Shown: positions 26,699 to 37,338 of the stretch, in pieces | How positions within the stretch are numbered: position 1 is the stretch's first letter | Layout of the letters: each line of letters opens with the position of its first letter | From: Nitrospirales bacterium | Lineage (GTDB): Bacteria > Nitrospirota > Nitrospiria > Nitrospirales > UBA8639 | Length of the DNA: 64,000 nucleotides | Reading direction: 5' to 3' | NCBI GenBank assembly: GCA_020027205.1 | Contig: JAHRAQ010000001.1 | Coordinates: 62,001-126,000 of the forward strand | Notes under the pieces: model-generated | What the model was told of the DNA's origin: nothing | Seen by the model: the letters and a program-made list of their open reading frames with translations, nothing else | Database searches by the model: none | Made by a program: the position numbers and the translations under genes

Positions 26699-28072
26699 AT
26701 GAGACAACTTGATCCGTTATCACAATTGCGACTCTTCGAGAACGGCAATAAACCGAATGGGGGCGGAGCGGGACAAAACGCCCCAAGATTCAGTTGTCCT
26801 GCATTTGCATCCAATAAAGTCCTGCCTGTCCATCGATGGGTACCATGGATTGCCGGTTTTTCAAGAAAATTTGTCCAGAGCGGACTTGAACGCCATCTAC
26901 AACGCAAAGGGATTGTCCTCGATCCCTTTGCGGGAGTGGGCACCACGCTGGTTGAGGCAAATCTCGCCGGACACGATGCGGTTGGATTCGAAATTAATCC
27001 ATATGCTGCATTTGCTTCCCGTACCAAGTTGCAGGCTCATAGAACAAATTTGAATTTGCTCAGAAAGACAATAGAAAAATTTATTCGCTTCCATTGCACG
27101 GCAATAGAAAACGCCATAGATGCCAAAGCGGGACCACCGGAATGGTTTCGCACTCGTGGCGAATTCTACAGCCCCAAAGTTCTTCATAAGGTCTTGTTGA
27201 CACAGGATTTTATTGGCCAGATTGAAAATCGGGCAATCGCAGACCTGTTCCGACTCGCTTTTGCATCAACAATGATAACCTATTCCAACTACTCGTATGA
27301 GCCAAGTCTTGGTCAAAGAGTTTCTGCGGGCAAGGCCAAAATTGAAGACTTTGCGGTCGAGAAAGAAATCGCGCAAAAACTCAACGAAATGGCTTGCGAT
27401 ACGTTATGGATGAAGGAACAACTCAATGGAAATAATCCTAAAAACAATGTGATCGGCCGCTCTTTTTTTGACGCCTATCGAAGTGTAACATCCAACTCAA
27501 TAGACCTGCTCATTACATCGCCCCCGTATTTGAACAACTACCATTACAATCGGAACACGCGCCCCCAACTATACTGGCTCGGGTTGGTTCATTCGGCAAA
27601 AGATTTACGTGCACTTGAGCACCAGAACTTCGGGAAATTCTGGCAGACGGTAAGAGAATCGGAGACAATAGCGCTTGATCCAATCATAAAAAATGAAGAG
27701 ATTATCGAATCTCTAAACACTCTAAGGAAGAAAAATCCAGAAAAAGGAATCTATGGCGGAAAGGGATGGGCAAACTATGCAACCTCCTATTTCAACGATT
27801 GCGTCCGCTTCGCTCGAGGGGCAAAATGGTCTCTTCGAAGAAATGGAACGGCCTTGGTGGTTATCGGAAACAGCATATTGCAAGGATTAACGATTCCCAC
27901 AGACCGGTTTCTTGGAACAATCGCGGAATCCGTTGGACTGGAGATGAAAGATATCCACATTCCGCGCACTGCCAGGGTTGGAAACAGCATTATTCAATCC
28001 GGTGTCCGAGTTGGAAAAGCCACAAAAGGGCACCACCTGTACGAAGCTATTGTCGAACTTCGCAAGCGATGA
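26699..28072 (+). CDS. Type II DNA methyltransferase, probable N4-cytosine
   Basis: 457 residues. SAM motif I DPFAGVGTTLVEA is near residue 79, and the catalytic motif IV TSPPYLNNYHY is near residue 278. An SPPY tetrad usually marks N4-methylcytosine enzymes. A ribosome site AGAGGG lies about nine bases before the ATG. The gene ends immediately beside the convergent Eco29kI-like nuclease gene (no bases between the stops), so the two form an R-M pair. AT content is higher than in flanking genes. Base specificity is inferred from the motif. Confidence 0.9.
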   Translation: MRQLDPLSQLRLFENGNKPNGGGAGQNAPRFSCPAFASNKVLPVHRWVPWIAGFSRKFVQSGLERHLQRKGIVLDPFAGVGTTLVEANLAGHDAVGFEINPYAAFASRTKLQAHRTNLNLLRKTIEKFIRFHCTAIENAIDAKAGPPEWFRTRGEFYSPKVLHKVLLTQDFIGQIENRAIADLFRLAFASTMITYSNYSYEPSLGQRVSAGKAKIEDFAVEKEIAQKLNEMACDTLWMKEQLNGNNPKNNVIGRSFFDAYRSVTSNSIDLLITSPPYLNNYHYNRNTRPQLYWLGLVHSAKDLRALEHQNFGKFWQTVRESETIALDPIIKNEEIIESLNTLRKKNPEKGIYGGKGWANYATSYFNDCVRFARGAKWSLRRNGTALVVIGNSILQGLTIPTDRFLGTIAESVGLEMKDIHIPRTARVGNSIIQSGVRVGKATKGHHLYEAIVELRKR

Positions 28073-28693
28073 TCAGCGACGAGCAAAGATTTTCCTGATT
28101 ATTTCTGCGCGCGAAGAAGAAATGCCGGTCAATCGTTTTGCCCATGAACGCCCGGGATGCAAAACATCCCATTCCGATCGCGCCTGATTGTATCGGCCTT
28201 TGCCCGGATCGTGATTTCCGAAACCATCGATCAATGTGTTCCACAGCGGCATATAGTCCCTGATAAGTCGCGCTTCAACTGCGGATATGAGATCGGTTTC
28301 GACTCCGAGAAGAATCATGAACCGACACTTGAAATCAACAACTCTAATCCCTTTTCCCTGCTCAATGCTCCTTGTGTGTTCCCGAAGACGATTGCAAAGT
28401 GCGTAAGAATCATTAACGGCTGATTTTCTCGCGGTGCGCCAACCCGCTGGGACAGCTTTCCCAATGTAGATTGGTTGCCTACATCGCACTCTGTTCAATG
28501 CAGAGATCTTCTTGTAGTATCCAGAACTTCCTGAATAATAGATGGCGTAGATTCCAACTCCCACAAAATTCCCAGATACGGAGAGCGGATATTCCGGAGT
28601 CTGGATCAAAAAATCCGCGGCCTCCGCCACCACGCTTTCGAGATCAGGCGAGTGGAATGTATGGGCTTCGATATCAATAACGAGCGAGGACAC
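28073..28693 (-). CDS. Eco29kI-like GIY-YIG restriction endonuclease
   Basis: About 206 residues with a GTG start at 28693 chosen by family length; the open frame runs further upstream through GC-rich sequence that is not protein-like. GIY-YIG motifs: GVGIYAIYYSG and PIYIGKAVP, with the catalytic Glu in AVEARLIRDYMPLWN and the family ending GFGNHDPGKGRYNQARSEWD. Eco29kI and Cfr42I of this family cut CCGCGG, so that site is the first guess. Convergent with its likely partner methylase. Confidence 0.87.
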   Translation of the reverse strand: MSSLVIDIEAHTFHSPDLESVVAEAADFLIQTPEYPLSVSGNFVGVGIYAIYYSGSSGYYKKISALNRVRCRQPIYIGKAVPAGWRTARKSAVNDSYALCNRLREHTRSIEQGKGIRVVDFKCRFMILLGVETDLISAVEARLIRDYMPLWNTLIDGFGNHDPGKGRYNQARSEWDVLHPGRSWAKRLTGISSSRAEIIRKIFARR

Positions 28694-29130
28694 GGCAGAA
28701 CCGTTTCTTGTTAGCAACACAGCGCCTGTGAACGGGAATTTTCGTACAATCAATAGCCGAATGATCAGAAAACCGCAACGCCCCCCTGGCGGCAACGCGC
28801 ACACCCGCGCGGAACTTGGCAGGGGCCGGGCCACCGTGATAGCCTGACACGCGGCTGTGACGGCGCCTCCGCCCGGCCGCGAACAACGGCGCAGACAACC
28901 ACCAACCCCGTCCTTCATTGAACCACCGCCACCTACACCGTCACCGACTCGGCGACGACGCCGGCGACCACCGCCAACGTCATCCTTCATTGAACCGTCG
29001 CCACGCTCATCGCCGTTTCCGCTGTCTCTCGACGCCGTGGCGCGCGGATGTCTCCGCATCGACAACGAACCGCCGACCGTCGCCGGTGACGCGCCGCGCG
29101 CCCGACTGACGACCGTCCGTTGCTCCCCGC
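28694..29130. other. Gene-free GC-rich gap before gcvP
   Basis: No supported gene. It holds a direct repeat TCCTTCATTGAACC at 28911 and 28983, 72 bp apart, within a low-complexity CCGCCAC/CGACG tract. The start of the nuclease gene and its promoter should lie at the left side; none is obvious. Confidence 0.5.
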
Positions 29131-32037
29131 ATGGCTGACCCCACCGCACAGACCCAGAGTTGGCGCACCGCCACGGAGCGGTTCCAACACCGGCACGTGG
29201 GGCCGGCGGAGGCCGACGTGCGGGCGATGCTGGACGTCCTCGACATGCCGTCGATGGAGGCGTTGATCCAAGCCGCCGTCCCGGACGCCATTCGCTCCCA
29301 TCGGCCGCTCAACCTGCCGGCCGCGCGAAGCGAGCAGGACGTCCTGTCCGCGCTGCACGACATGGCCCGCCACAACCGGGTCGTGCGTTCGTGCATCGGC
29401 ATGGGATATTACGATTGTCACACCCCCCCCGTCATTCTCCGGAACATGCTGGAAAATCCGGCGTGGTACACCCAATACACTCCCTATCAGGCGGAAATCG
29501 CCCAGGGCCGGCTGGAAGCCCTGCTCAATTTCCAAACCATGGTGGCCGACCTCACCGGCCTGCCTCTGGCGAATGCCTCGCTGCTCGACGAAGGCACGGC
29601 GGCGGCAGAAGCCATGGCCATGTGCAAAGCCCTGAACGGACGGGACCGGCCGGCGTTCTTCGCGTCGCACGACTGTCACCCGCAAACGCTGGCCGTGGTC
29701 GGGACACGCGCCCATTCGCTGGGACTCCAACTGGAGACCGGGGCCGTGGACGGCATCAACTGGGAGCGGGCGGCCTCTTCCTATTGCGGGCTTCTTCTCC
29801 AGTATCCCGCCACCGACGGCGCGATTCGCGATTACCATGATCTGATTCAACGCGCCCACGACGCGCGGACGCTGGTCGTCATGGCCACCGACCTGCTCGC
29901 CCTCACGCTGTTGAAACCCCCCGGCGAATGCGGCGCGGATCTGGCCGTCGGCTCCAGCCAGCGCTTTGGCGTACCGCTGGGCTTCGGCGGCCCTCATGCC
30001 GCGTTCCTGACGGCGCGCGACGAGTACAAACGGCACATGCCGGGGCGCATCGTCGGCGTCTCGAAAGACCGCGACGGACGCACGGCGTACCGGCTCGCCC
30101 TGCAAACCCGCGAGCAGCACATTCGCCGCGACCGCGCGACGAGCAACATCTGCACCGCCCAGGTTCTGTTGGCCAACATGGCCGGCATGTTCGCCGTGTA
30201 TCACGGCCCGCGCGGGCTGCGGCGCATCGCCGAGCGCGTCCACGGATTGACCGTCGTGCTCGCCGAGGGCCTGACCCGTCTTGAATGTCACGTACCCGAC
30301 GAACTCTTTTTTGACACGCTGCGGGTGTCCCCCTCCGCGCTCAAAGACGACGTCATCCTCGAACGGTCGGCGCAACACGGCGTGAACCTTCGCGCCTTCG
30401 GCGACGGCGCCTTCGGTATCTCGCTGGACGAAACCACGACCATGGACGACGTGGAAACGTTATGGAAAATTTTTTCGAAGGACGGCCGGGTGTGGTTCAC
30501 GGCGAACGACCTGGCGGACGCCCCCGCCGTCGAGTTGCCGGCGCCGCTGGCGCGCACCACGCCGTTTCTGACGCATGAGGTGTTTCAGAAGTACCATACG
30601 GAACATGAACTGTTGCGCTATCTGCACCGCCTTCAGGCGCGCGACCTGTCGCTGGTCCATGCCATGATTCCGCTGGGGTCCTGCACCATGAAACTCAACG
30701 CGACGGCGGAAATGCTGCCCGTGACGTGGCCGCGGTGGAGCCGCCTGCATCCGTTTGCCCCCGCCGACCAGACGGAAGGCTATGCCCGCCTGTTCCGGGA
30801 TTTGGAAACATGGCTCGCGGACATCACGGGACATGACGCCGTCTCGCTCCAGCCCAACGCCGGCTCCCAGGGGGAATACGCCGGGCTGATGGTGGTGCGG
30901 GCCTATCATGCCAACCGGGGACAGGGGCATCGGAACGTCTGCCTGATTCCGATGTCCGCGCATGGGACCAACCCGGCCAGCGCCGTCATCGCCGGCCTGC
31001 GCGTCGTGCCCGTCGCCTGCGACGAACGGGGCAACATCGATCTTGACGACGTGCGTGCCAAGGCGCGCCGCCACCGGGACGACCTGGCGGCCCTCATGGT
31101 CACCTATCCTTCGACGCACGGGGCGTTTGAAGCCACGATTCACACGGTCTGTCACATTGTGCACGAGCACGGCGGACAGGTGTATATGGACGGCGCGAAC
31201 ATGAACGCGATGGTCGGCCTGTGCCGGCCGGGCGACATCGGCGCCGATGTGTGTCATCTGAACTTGCACAAGACGTTTTGCATTCCGCACGGCGGCGGCG
31301 GCCCCGGCATGGGGCCGATTGCCGTGGCCCGTCACCTCGCGCCGTTTTTGCCCGGCCATCCGGTCCGCCGCACGGGCGGCGAGCACGGCATCGGCCCGGT
31401 CTCCGCCGCCCCCTACGGCAGCCCGGGCATTCTGCCCATTGCCTGGGCGTGGATTGCCCTCATGGGCGGCGAGGGACTGACCCATGCCACCCAAATCGCC
31501 ATCCTCAACGCCAATTATATGGCCCGCCGCCTGGCACGGGACTTCTCCGTGCTGTACACCGGCGCCGGTCCCTGGTGCGCGCATGAGTTTATCGTGGACG
31601 TGCGGCCGTTCAAAAAATCCGCCGATGTCGAAGTGGAGGATATCGCCAAACGTCTCATGGATTTCGGCTTTCACGCGCCGACCATCTCGTGGCCCGTGGC
31701 GGGCACGATGATGATTGAACCCACGGAAAGCGAGTCGAAGGCGGAACTGGATCGATACTGCGACGCGCTGCTGACGATTCGTCTGGAAATCGCGGCCATC
31801 GAACAGGGACGCCTTCCGCGCGACGACAATCCCCTGAAAAACGCCCCGCACACGATTGAAGCCGTCACCGCCCAACTCTGGAATCATCCCTACAGCCGCG
31901 CCCAGGCCGCCTTCCCCCTGCCCTGGCTCCGCGACCGAAAGTTCTGGCCCTCCGTCGCGCGCATCGACAGCGCCTACGGCGACCGCCATCTGGTCTGCAC
32001 CTGCCCGTCAGTGGAGAGTTACGGCAACAACGCCTGA
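29131..32037 (+). CDS. gcvP: Glycine dehydrogenase (decarboxylating), P-protein
   Basis: 968 residues, the fused single-chain form of P-protein. The N-half starts [13 protein letters not shown]; the C-half carries the PLP lysine K714 in [19 protein letters not shown]. It decarboxylates glycine and loads the aminomethyl group onto H-protein lipoamide. gcvT lies 1 kb away on the other strand, but no gcvH is in the window. Confidence 0.97.
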   Translation: MADPTAQTQSWRTATERFQHRHVGPAEADVRAMLDVLDMPSMEALIQAAVPDAIRSHRPLNLPAARSEQDVLSALHDMARHNRVVRSCIGMGYYDCHTPPVILRNMLENPAWYTQYTPYQAEIAQGRLEALLNFQTMVADLTGLPLANASLLDEGTAAAEAMAMCKALNGRDRPAFFASHDCHPQTLAVVGTRAHSLGLQLETGAVDGINWERAASSYCGLLLQYPATDGAIRDYHDLIQRAHDARTLVVMATDLLALTLLKPPGECGADLAVGSSQRFGVPLGFGGPHAAFLTARDEYKRHMPGRIVGVSKDRDGRTAYRLALQTREQHIRRDRATSNICTAQVLLANMAGMFAVYHGPRGLRRIAERVHGLTVVLAEGLTRLECHVPDELFFDTLRVSPSALKDDVILERSAQHGVNLRAFGDGAFGISLDETTTMDDVETLWKIFSKDGRVWFTANDLADAPAVELPAPLARTTPFLTHEVFQKYHTEHELLRYLHRLQARDLSLVHAMIPLGSCTMKLNATAEMLPVTWPRWSRLHPFAPADQTEGYARLFRDLETWLADITGHDAVSLQPNAGSQGEYAGLMVVRAYHANRGQGHRNVCLIPMSAHGTNPASAVIAGLRVVPVACDERGNIDLDDVRAKARRHRDDLAALMVTYPSTHGAFEATIHTVCHIVHEHGGQVYMDGANMNAMVGLCRPGDIGADVCHLNLHKTFCIPHGGGGPGMGPIAVARHLAPFLPGHPVRRTGGEHGIGPVSAAPYGSPGILPIAWAWIALMGGEGLTHATQIAILNANYMARRLARDFSVLYTGAGPWCAHEFIVDVRPFKKSADVEVEDIAKRLMDFGFHAPTISWPVAGTMMIEPTESESKAELDRYCDALLTIRLEIAAIEQGRLPRDDNPLKNAPHTIEAVTAQLWNHPYSRAQAAFPLPWLRDRKFWPSVARIDSAYGDRHLVCTCPSVESYGNNA

Positions 32038-32486
32038 CAGCCGACAACGCCCCCCGCCTTCGCAGGGGCATACTACCCCGCCGTCATTCCCACCCCCTCC
32101 GTCATCCCCGCCCCCGCCGTCATTCCCGACATCTTTAGTCGGGAATCCATCTTGCAGTTGACGGTGAGGAAACAGAAGGATGGACCTTCGGAGCATTTGC
32201 CGTTGGCAAATACTTCCCGATTACTAATGTCGGGAATGACGGAGGGGGATGGACCTTCGGAGCATTTGCCTCGTTCGCAAATGACCTTCGGAGCATTTGC
32301 CTTTGGCAAATGCTTCCCGATTAAAAATGCCTGCCCCCGACGTTCGTAATCGGGGGTCGGGAATGACGGACAGAGAGGATGCGGGAATGACGGCGGGAGG
32401 GGCGGGAGATAAAGAAGGATGGATTCCCGATTAAAAATGTCGGGAATGACGGAGGGGGCGGGCCTTCCCCGTAGCCGTGGCGGGAC
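32038..32486. repeat. Mosaic palindromic repeat cluster, copy 3
   Basis: Perfect 25-bp cores at 32122-32146 and 32423-32447, a partial one at 32213-32236, and GCATTTGCC/GGCAAAT palindromes near 32191, 32260 and 32290. Between cores the spacer CATCTTGCAGTTGACGGTGA is almost identical to one near 40715. It fills the gap between gcvP and the convergent Nudix gene and may also act as a bidirectional terminator. Confidence 0.8.
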
Positions 32487-33020
32487 TTACCCTGCCGGGC
32501 GCCACGACGGGTCGTGTTGCCGGAGACAGACGGCCTGGATGCCGATGATGGTTTTGGCGTCGGTGATGACGCCGTCGCGGATGAGTTTAACAACGTCGGC
32601 CAGGGGCATGTCCATGACCTCCACGACTTCATCCGCGCTCAAGTTCTGCCGGCCCGGCGAGAGGTCGCTTGCCACAAACAGGTGGATGATTTCGTTGGTA
32701 AAGCCCGGCGTCGTCAACACGCTCACCAGCGGCTCCAGCCGTCCCGCCCGGTAGCCGATTTCCTCTTCGAGTTCGCGCCGCGCGCATGCACGCGGATCTT
32801 CGCCCGGATCCAGTTTGCCCGCGGGGATTTCATAAATAAACCCTCCCACGGCGTGACGATACTGCCGCAGCATGACCACGGTGCGCTCGTCTTTCATCGG
32901 CACCGCCGCCGCGGCTCCGGGGTGGTTAACGATTTCCAGTTCCGTCGTTACGCCATTCGGCAACGTCACCGTCTCGACGGACAGGTCGATGATTTTCCCG
33001 TGGTGGACCAACTTCTTCAT
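32487..33020 (-). CDS. Nudix hydrolase, ADP-ribose pyrophosphatase-like
   Basis: 177 residues from ATG 33020. The Nudix box reads GEDPRACARRELEEEIGY near residues 76-93, preceded by PAGKLDPGE, the usual sugar-nucleotide hydrolase context. The N-terminal strand region (HHGKIIDLSVETV) fits the NudF type. Likely cleaves ADP-ribose or related nucleotide sugars. It lies downstream of gcvT on the same strand. Confidence 0.9.
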   Translation of the reverse strand: MKKLVHHGKIIDLSVETVTLPNGVTTELEIVNHPGAAAAVPMKDERTVVMLRQYRHAVGGFIYEIPAGKLDPGEDPRACARRELEEEIGYRAGRLEPLVSVLTTPGFTNEIIHLFVASDLSPGRQNLSADEVVEVMDMPLADVVKLIRDGVITDAKTIIGIQAVCLRQHDPSWRPAG

Positions 33021-33087
33021 GGCGGATCGCACACCCCCGACGCGACGCGGATCGACGTTGCACGACGCGGTGTGACACGGCTCGGCA

Positions 33088-34203
33088 TCACGGCACACGA
33101 CGCGCGCCGCCGCGCGGACGGCGGTAAAACGGCAACTCGACCACGCGGGCGGGCGCGCGCCTGCCGCGAATGTCGATCTCAAACACCGTGCCGGGCGCGG
33201 CGCAGGCCGCCTCCACGCAGGCCAGCCCAATGCCTTTTTGCAGAATCGGCGACAGGTTCCCGCTGGTGACCGCCCCGATTTCACGGTCCGAAGCAAAGAC
33301 GTTCATCCCGTGACGCGGCACGGCCTTGTTCATCAATTCGAACGCCGCCAGGCGCACGGACGGCCCGCGTTCAACTTGCCGTTTGAGCGCGGCATCGCCG
33401 ACAAACGCGCCCTTGGTGAAACTGACCGTCCATGCCGCGTTGGCCTCGATGGGCGTCACCGTTTCCGTCAAGTCCTGACCGTATAAAAAATATCCCATGT
33501 CGAGCCGCAGCAAATCCCGCGCCGCCAACCCGGCCGGTGCCAGGCCGACCTTTTCGCCGGACTTCAGCAGGTGATCCCAGACCCGGCGCACCCCCGCCGC
33601 CGGCACATAGAGTTCATAGCCGAGTTCGCCGGTGTAGCCGGTGCGCGTAATCAGACAGTCCTCGCCGCAGACGGCCGCGCGCATCCCCTGGCGCACCTTC
33701 AACCCGTCCGGCGACGGCGCCATGTGCCGGGCCAGCAACGCGCCGGACGCCGGCCCCTGCAACGCCAACTGCGCCACGTCCTCCGAGTGATCCACGATGC
33801 GAACCTGCTCCCGTCCCTCGGTCTGCTGCCGGGACAACCAGCCTCGTATCTTTTCGAGATTGGACGCATTCACACACACCAGAAACCGGTCGTCATCCAG
33901 ATTGGACAGGAACACGTCATCCTTGACGCCTCCGTCGGCGTTGCAGATCATCGAATACTGCGACCGCATCGGCGCGATCCGCCGCACGTCGCCGGTGGTC
34001 ACGCGCTGCAGGAACGGCACGGCATCCGGCCCTTCGACATGCAGACGCCCCATGTGACTCACGTCAAACAACCCCGCCCCGGCGCGCACCGCGTGATATT
34101 CGGCCAGGACGCCCGCGTACTGCATGGGCATGGCCCATCCCGCAAACTCAACGATTCCGGCCCGGCGGGCCAGGTGGGCCTCGTACAGCGGCGTGTGTTT
34201 CAT
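33088..34203 (-). CDS. gcvT: Aminomethyltransferase, glycine cleavage T-protein
   Basis: 371 residues from ATG 34203 (KHTPLYEAHLA). Motifs: GLFDVSHMGRL, DDVFLSNLDDDRFLVCVNASN, TRTGYTGELGYELYVP and the C-terminal barrel with GAVTSGNLSPIL. Transfers the methylene group from H-protein to tetrahydrofolate. Read as FKBP, gcvT, Nudix on the minus strand. gcvP is close but convergent. Confidence 0.96.
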   Translation of the reverse strand: MKHTPLYEAHLARRAGIVEFAGWAMPMQYAGVLAEYHAVRAGAGLFDVSHMGRLHVEGPDAVPFLQRVTTGDVRRIAPMRSQYSMICNADGGVKDDVFLSNLDDDRFLVCVNASNLEKIRGWLSRQQTEGREQVRIVDHSEDVAQLALQGPASGALLARHMAPSPDGLKVRQGMRAAVCGEDCLITRTGYTGELGYELYVPAAGVRRVWDHLLKSGEKVGLAPAGLAARDLLRLDMGYFLYGQDLTETVTPIEANAAWTVSFTKGAFVGDAALKRQVERGPSVRLAAFELMNKAVPRHGMNVFASDREIGAVTSGNLSPILQKGIGLACVEAACAAPGTVFEIDIRGRRAPARVVELPFYRRPRGGARRVP

Positions 34204-34265
34204 GGCACAGAACGGCAGCCGGCGTGGGGACGGGACAACAGTCACGCGCGGAAACGGCGGCGGCG

Positions 34266-34706
34266 TTACCGCAGGTCCAGCAACTCCACTTCGAAAATCA
34301 GCGTGGCATTGGGAGGAATCAGGCGGCCCGCCCCTCGACGGCCGTAGCCCAGTTGCGACGGAATGGTCAACTTCCGTTTCGTGCCGACGGTCATCCCGGC
34401 GACGCCTTCGTCCCATCCCTTGATGACCTGACCGGCGCCCAGGCGAAATGAAAACGGCTCCCCGCGGTCCACCGAACTGTCGAACTTCGTCCCGTCCTCC
34501 AGCCACCCCGTGTAATGGACGACCGCGGTGTCGCCGGCGCGCGCCTCACGGCCGTCGCCGTTCACCAGATCGACATAGCGCAGCCCCGACGGCGTCGTGA
34601 CCGCGTCGGGCGTCGCGCCGAACACCGGCGTCATCCCTTCGAGCACGACCAGCACGGCCATCAGGCACAGCCCGCCAAACGTGTGCAAACTTTTCCTGAA
34701 CGTCAT
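34266..34706 (-). CDS. FKBP-type peptidyl-prolyl isomerase, exported
   Basis: 146 residues. A signal peptide ([18 protein letters not shown]) is followed by one FKBP domain: [54 protein letters not shown] and FEVELLDL. Active-site aromatic residues are conserved. It should help fold proteins in the periplasm. 62 bp before gcvT and 31 bp after the FIST gene, so probably co-transcribed with both. Confidence 0.95.
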   Translation of the reverse strand: MTFRKSLHTFGGLCLMAVLVVLEGMTPVFGATPDAVTTPSGLRYVDLVNGDGREARAGDTAVVHYTGWLEDGTKFDSSVDRGEPFSFRLGAGQVIKGWDEGVAGMTVGTKRKLTIPSQLGYGRRGAGRLIPPNATLIFEVELLDLR

Positions 34707-34737
34707 GTCCTCGTGTTCCTTTCGTTGCGCACGACGA

Positions 34738-35961
34738 TTATTCCGGTGACGACTCTTCGGGAGTCGCCTCGGCAAACAACGCGACGCTCGCAGTATGCAC
34801 GTGGATAAAGTTTGTCCCGCCCACCGGGACGATTTCGCCGGCGGCAAAAAATCCGGCCGCCGGAATCCCGCGGCCCTGTCCCTGAAGGGCGGTGATGTCG
34901 TGATGCGGTTTGGGAAAAAACCGCCGGCCCCGCCCGTTGCAACTGAACAACAGCGCGCCCTTGCCCGGCGCGTCCCGGTGGAGTTGTCGATCTCTGGCCA
35001 GCAACAAATGGAAATCGTCGCTGGCGGCCTTCTGGTCCCGCAGGTGGAACTGCACGGTCTGCCCTTCGCCGACCACGTCGGTCGTCGCCACACATCCGGA
35101 GCGTTTATCCACCCCGACCACCCCGCGAATGAGAAAGTCCCCATGGTCAAACCGCTCGCACTGCTCGTCAAACGCCACCCCCACCTGCACCGCCAACGAC
35201 CCCGGCGCCGCCTTCCGCTCCCTCTCTTGCGACTCCGCCGTGCGGTACGCCTCATGCAGAATTTCCAGCGCGGGGACGCCGCCCAATTCATAAATCACGT
35301 TTCTCTCGGCTCGGGTGACCACGAACCGCTCGCCGATGGGCCGGCAGCCCTGCGACACCAGCGTTCGAATCGACACCGGCCCGCGCAGCGCCACGCCGAT
35401 CAGGCCCTCTTCCACGATCTCGCCGTCGAACACCAGCCGCTGGTCGCCCAGATCATCCCCGCCGCTCGCCAGACCGCCAATCGCGGGCGCGCCGGGACAA
35501 CGGCGTTCGATGATCCGAAAGACGTCCTTGATGGGCGTGGAAAACGGGTCGGCAAACACCAGCAGCGTCGGGCGTTCCAACGGAGCATGCAGCGCCTCCG
35601 GCCAGCCCTCCACGAGCGGCGCCGCGTTGTCCTGTTCGTGAAACGTCAACCGGAACGGCGTCATCCGCACGCCGGGCCATTGCGCCGCCCACAGCGTCAC
35701 CGCCGGCTGGGTTTCGTATTCTTCGGACGGCCCGATAATCCCCCGCCCCATGCAGCCCACCATCACGCGCGGGGCCAGATGCCGGGCCACGGCGCGGGCC
35801 AACTCCGGCGCAGATTGCGCATAATGCGGGGAAAAAAACAGGCATGCCAAATCCACGTCATGCCGGCCAAACGCCTCCCGGACGGCACGGCTGACGGCCC
35901 GCGCCGCCAGAGCGGCATTCGTATCATGTGCAACGGCAACGTGGAACTGCATGGCGGGCAT
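34738..35961 (-). CDS. FIST-domain protein
   Basis: 407 residues with FIST_N (about 30-220: [27 protein letters not shown]) and FIST_C (about 240-385, ending [15 protein letters not shown]). FIST domains are predicted small-ligand sensors, often for amino acids, and usually sit beside signalling domains. Here the protein stands alone without a transmembrane or kinase part. First gene of the run FIST, FKBP, gcvT, Nudix; proximity to glycine cleavage could mean amino-acid sensing, which is inference. Confidence 0.85.
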   Translation of the reverse strand: MPAMQFHVAVAHDTNAALAARAVSRAVREAFGRHDVDLACLFFSPHYAQSAPELARAVARHLAPRVMVGCMGRGIIGPSEEYETQPAVTLWAAQWPGVRMTPFRLTFHEQDNAAPLVEGWPEALHAPLERPTLLVFADPFSTPIKDVFRIIERRCPGAPAIGGLASGGDDLGDQRLVFDGEIVEEGLIGVALRGPVSIRTLVSQGCRPIGERFVVTRAERNVIYELGGVPALEILHEAYRTAESQERERKAAPGSLAVQVGVAFDEQCERFDHGDFLIRGVVGVDKRSGCVATTDVVGEGQTVQFHLRDQKAASDDFHLLLARDRQLHRDAPGKGALLFSCNGRGRRFFPKPHHDITALQGQGRGIPAAGFFAAGEIVPVGGTNFIHVHTASVALFAEATPEESSPE

Positions 35962-36112
35962 TCACCTCACGCCGCAGTCTAACAGCCGGCCCGCCGGCCT
36001 GTCCACCGGCACCGGCAACGGACGGCGCATGGACACTGTGCCGCGCACATGATAGCCTGCGTCAGACTGTTCTCGACCCGGCCCCGGCACCACGGCCCGC
36101 ACCCACGGCGCC

Positions 36113-37255
36113 ATGCGACAGACCCACCTCACGTACTCCGACCGCGTCAACATGGGCGCGTATTATACCCGGCCGGACCTGGTGAATATCACATGGGAAA
36201 TGCTGGCGCCGCATCTCGACCGCAAGACGGTGGTGCTGGATTCTTCGTGCGGATACGGCGGTTTCCTGGAACACCCGCAACGCCTTGCGAAAATCGGCAA
36301 TGACGTCGACCCCATGGCAGTCGCCGTGGCAAAACAACGCCTGCCGAACGCCGCGTTCTTTAATACAAACGCCCTCGCCGGCGTCAGCCGCGCGCAATAC
36401 GGCATCCGCGCCGATGCCACATTGTGCATCATCGGCAACCCGCCGTACAACGACAGGACGTCCATCATTCGAAACCGAATCAAGTCATCCGACGTGCGGA
36501 TTGACAGAGACATCGAAACCCGTGACCTCGGCATGTCCTTCCTGCTGTCCTATCACAAACTCGACGCCGATGTGATTTGCGTGTTGCACCCGTTGAGTTA
36601 CCTGATCAAGCCCGCCAATTTTTCCCTGCTGCATCGCTTCGCGCGGCGCTACCGTCTCCTCGACGCGAAGATTATCAGCAGCGCGACATTCGGGGAAGCG
36701 TCACAGGTCACGCCGTTTCCAATCGTCATCGCGCTCTACAAAAAGATACCCGGCGGCATGGATTATCCCGCCATTATGGATTTCTCCTTTTCGGTGAGCG
36801 GATCTCATTCTTTCAGGTTAACCGACTTCGATTACATTGCAAACTATGTTCGCAAATACCCCGACAAGCAGGCGCGCGCACGCAAAGATTCGCTGTTATT
36901 CTGGACCATGCGCGACATCAATGCGCTGAAACGCAACCGAACGTTCGTGAACACGCCGTCGCAACACACCATCGTCATCGACCAACGCAAACTGGACTAT
37001 TATATGTACATCGACGTGTTCAAGCGTTTCGCACGGCACGTCCCCTGGTACTTCGGCAACTGCGACATCCTGATCGACAACGCCCTGTTCCAACACCACC
37101 GGCGTCATTTTATTCTTGAGTCGATGGCCAACCACCCGCCACTCAAGCCGTTCTTTCCCCAAATAAACCCGCCGGGGAAACAACACCTCCAATCATCAGC
37201 ACGCAAAATCGACGAGTACTTTCAGCGCCTGCTTGGGCCGCATTACGTTACCTGA
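36113..37255 (+). CDS. N6-adenine DNA methyltransferase, orphan
   Basis: 380 residues. Opens with the adenine-methylase signature MGAYYTRPDLVN, motif I VLDSSCGYGG near residue 43 and motif IV IGNPPYND near residue 107. The layout resembles TaqI-type enzymes with a C-terminal DNA-recognition part. No nuclease gene is adjacent, so it may be an orphan, regulatory methylase or a relic of an R-M system. Divergent from the FIST gene over about 150 bp. Confidence 0.82.
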   Translation: MRQTHLTYSDRVNMGAYYTRPDLVNITWEMLAPHLDRKTVVLDSSCGYGGFLEHPQRLAKIGNDVDPMAVAVAKQRLPNAAFFNTNALAGVSRAQYGIRADATLCIIGNPPYNDRTSIIRNRIKSSDVRIDRDIETRDLGMSFLLSYHKLDADVICVLHPLSYLIKPANFSLLHRFARRYRLLDAKIISSATFGEASQVTPFPIVIALYKKIPGGMDYPAIMDFSFSVSGSHSFRLTDFDYIANYVRKYPDKQARARKDSLLFWTMRDINALKRNRTFVNTPSQHTIVIDQRKLDYYMYIDVFKRFARHVPWYFGNCDILIDNALFQHHRRHFILESMANHPPLKPFFPQINPPGKQHLQSSARKIDEYFQRLLGPHYVT

Positions 37256-37338
37256 CGCATCACCCAACTCGCCCGCCCTGCAACCATCTTCCCACGCATC
37301 CCTCCTTCTCTCATTCCCCTCCTTCCGCCATTCCTCTC

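Noticed and set aside
28857..29138. 93-codon Pro/Arg-rich plus-strand frame before gcvP
   Set aside because: Low-complexity sequence with a 72-bp direct repeat; it overlaps the gcvP start and looks like composition, not coding.
30460..31989. 509-codon minus-strand frame opposite gcvP
   Set aside because: Antisense to the conserved C-half of gcvP; no family features.
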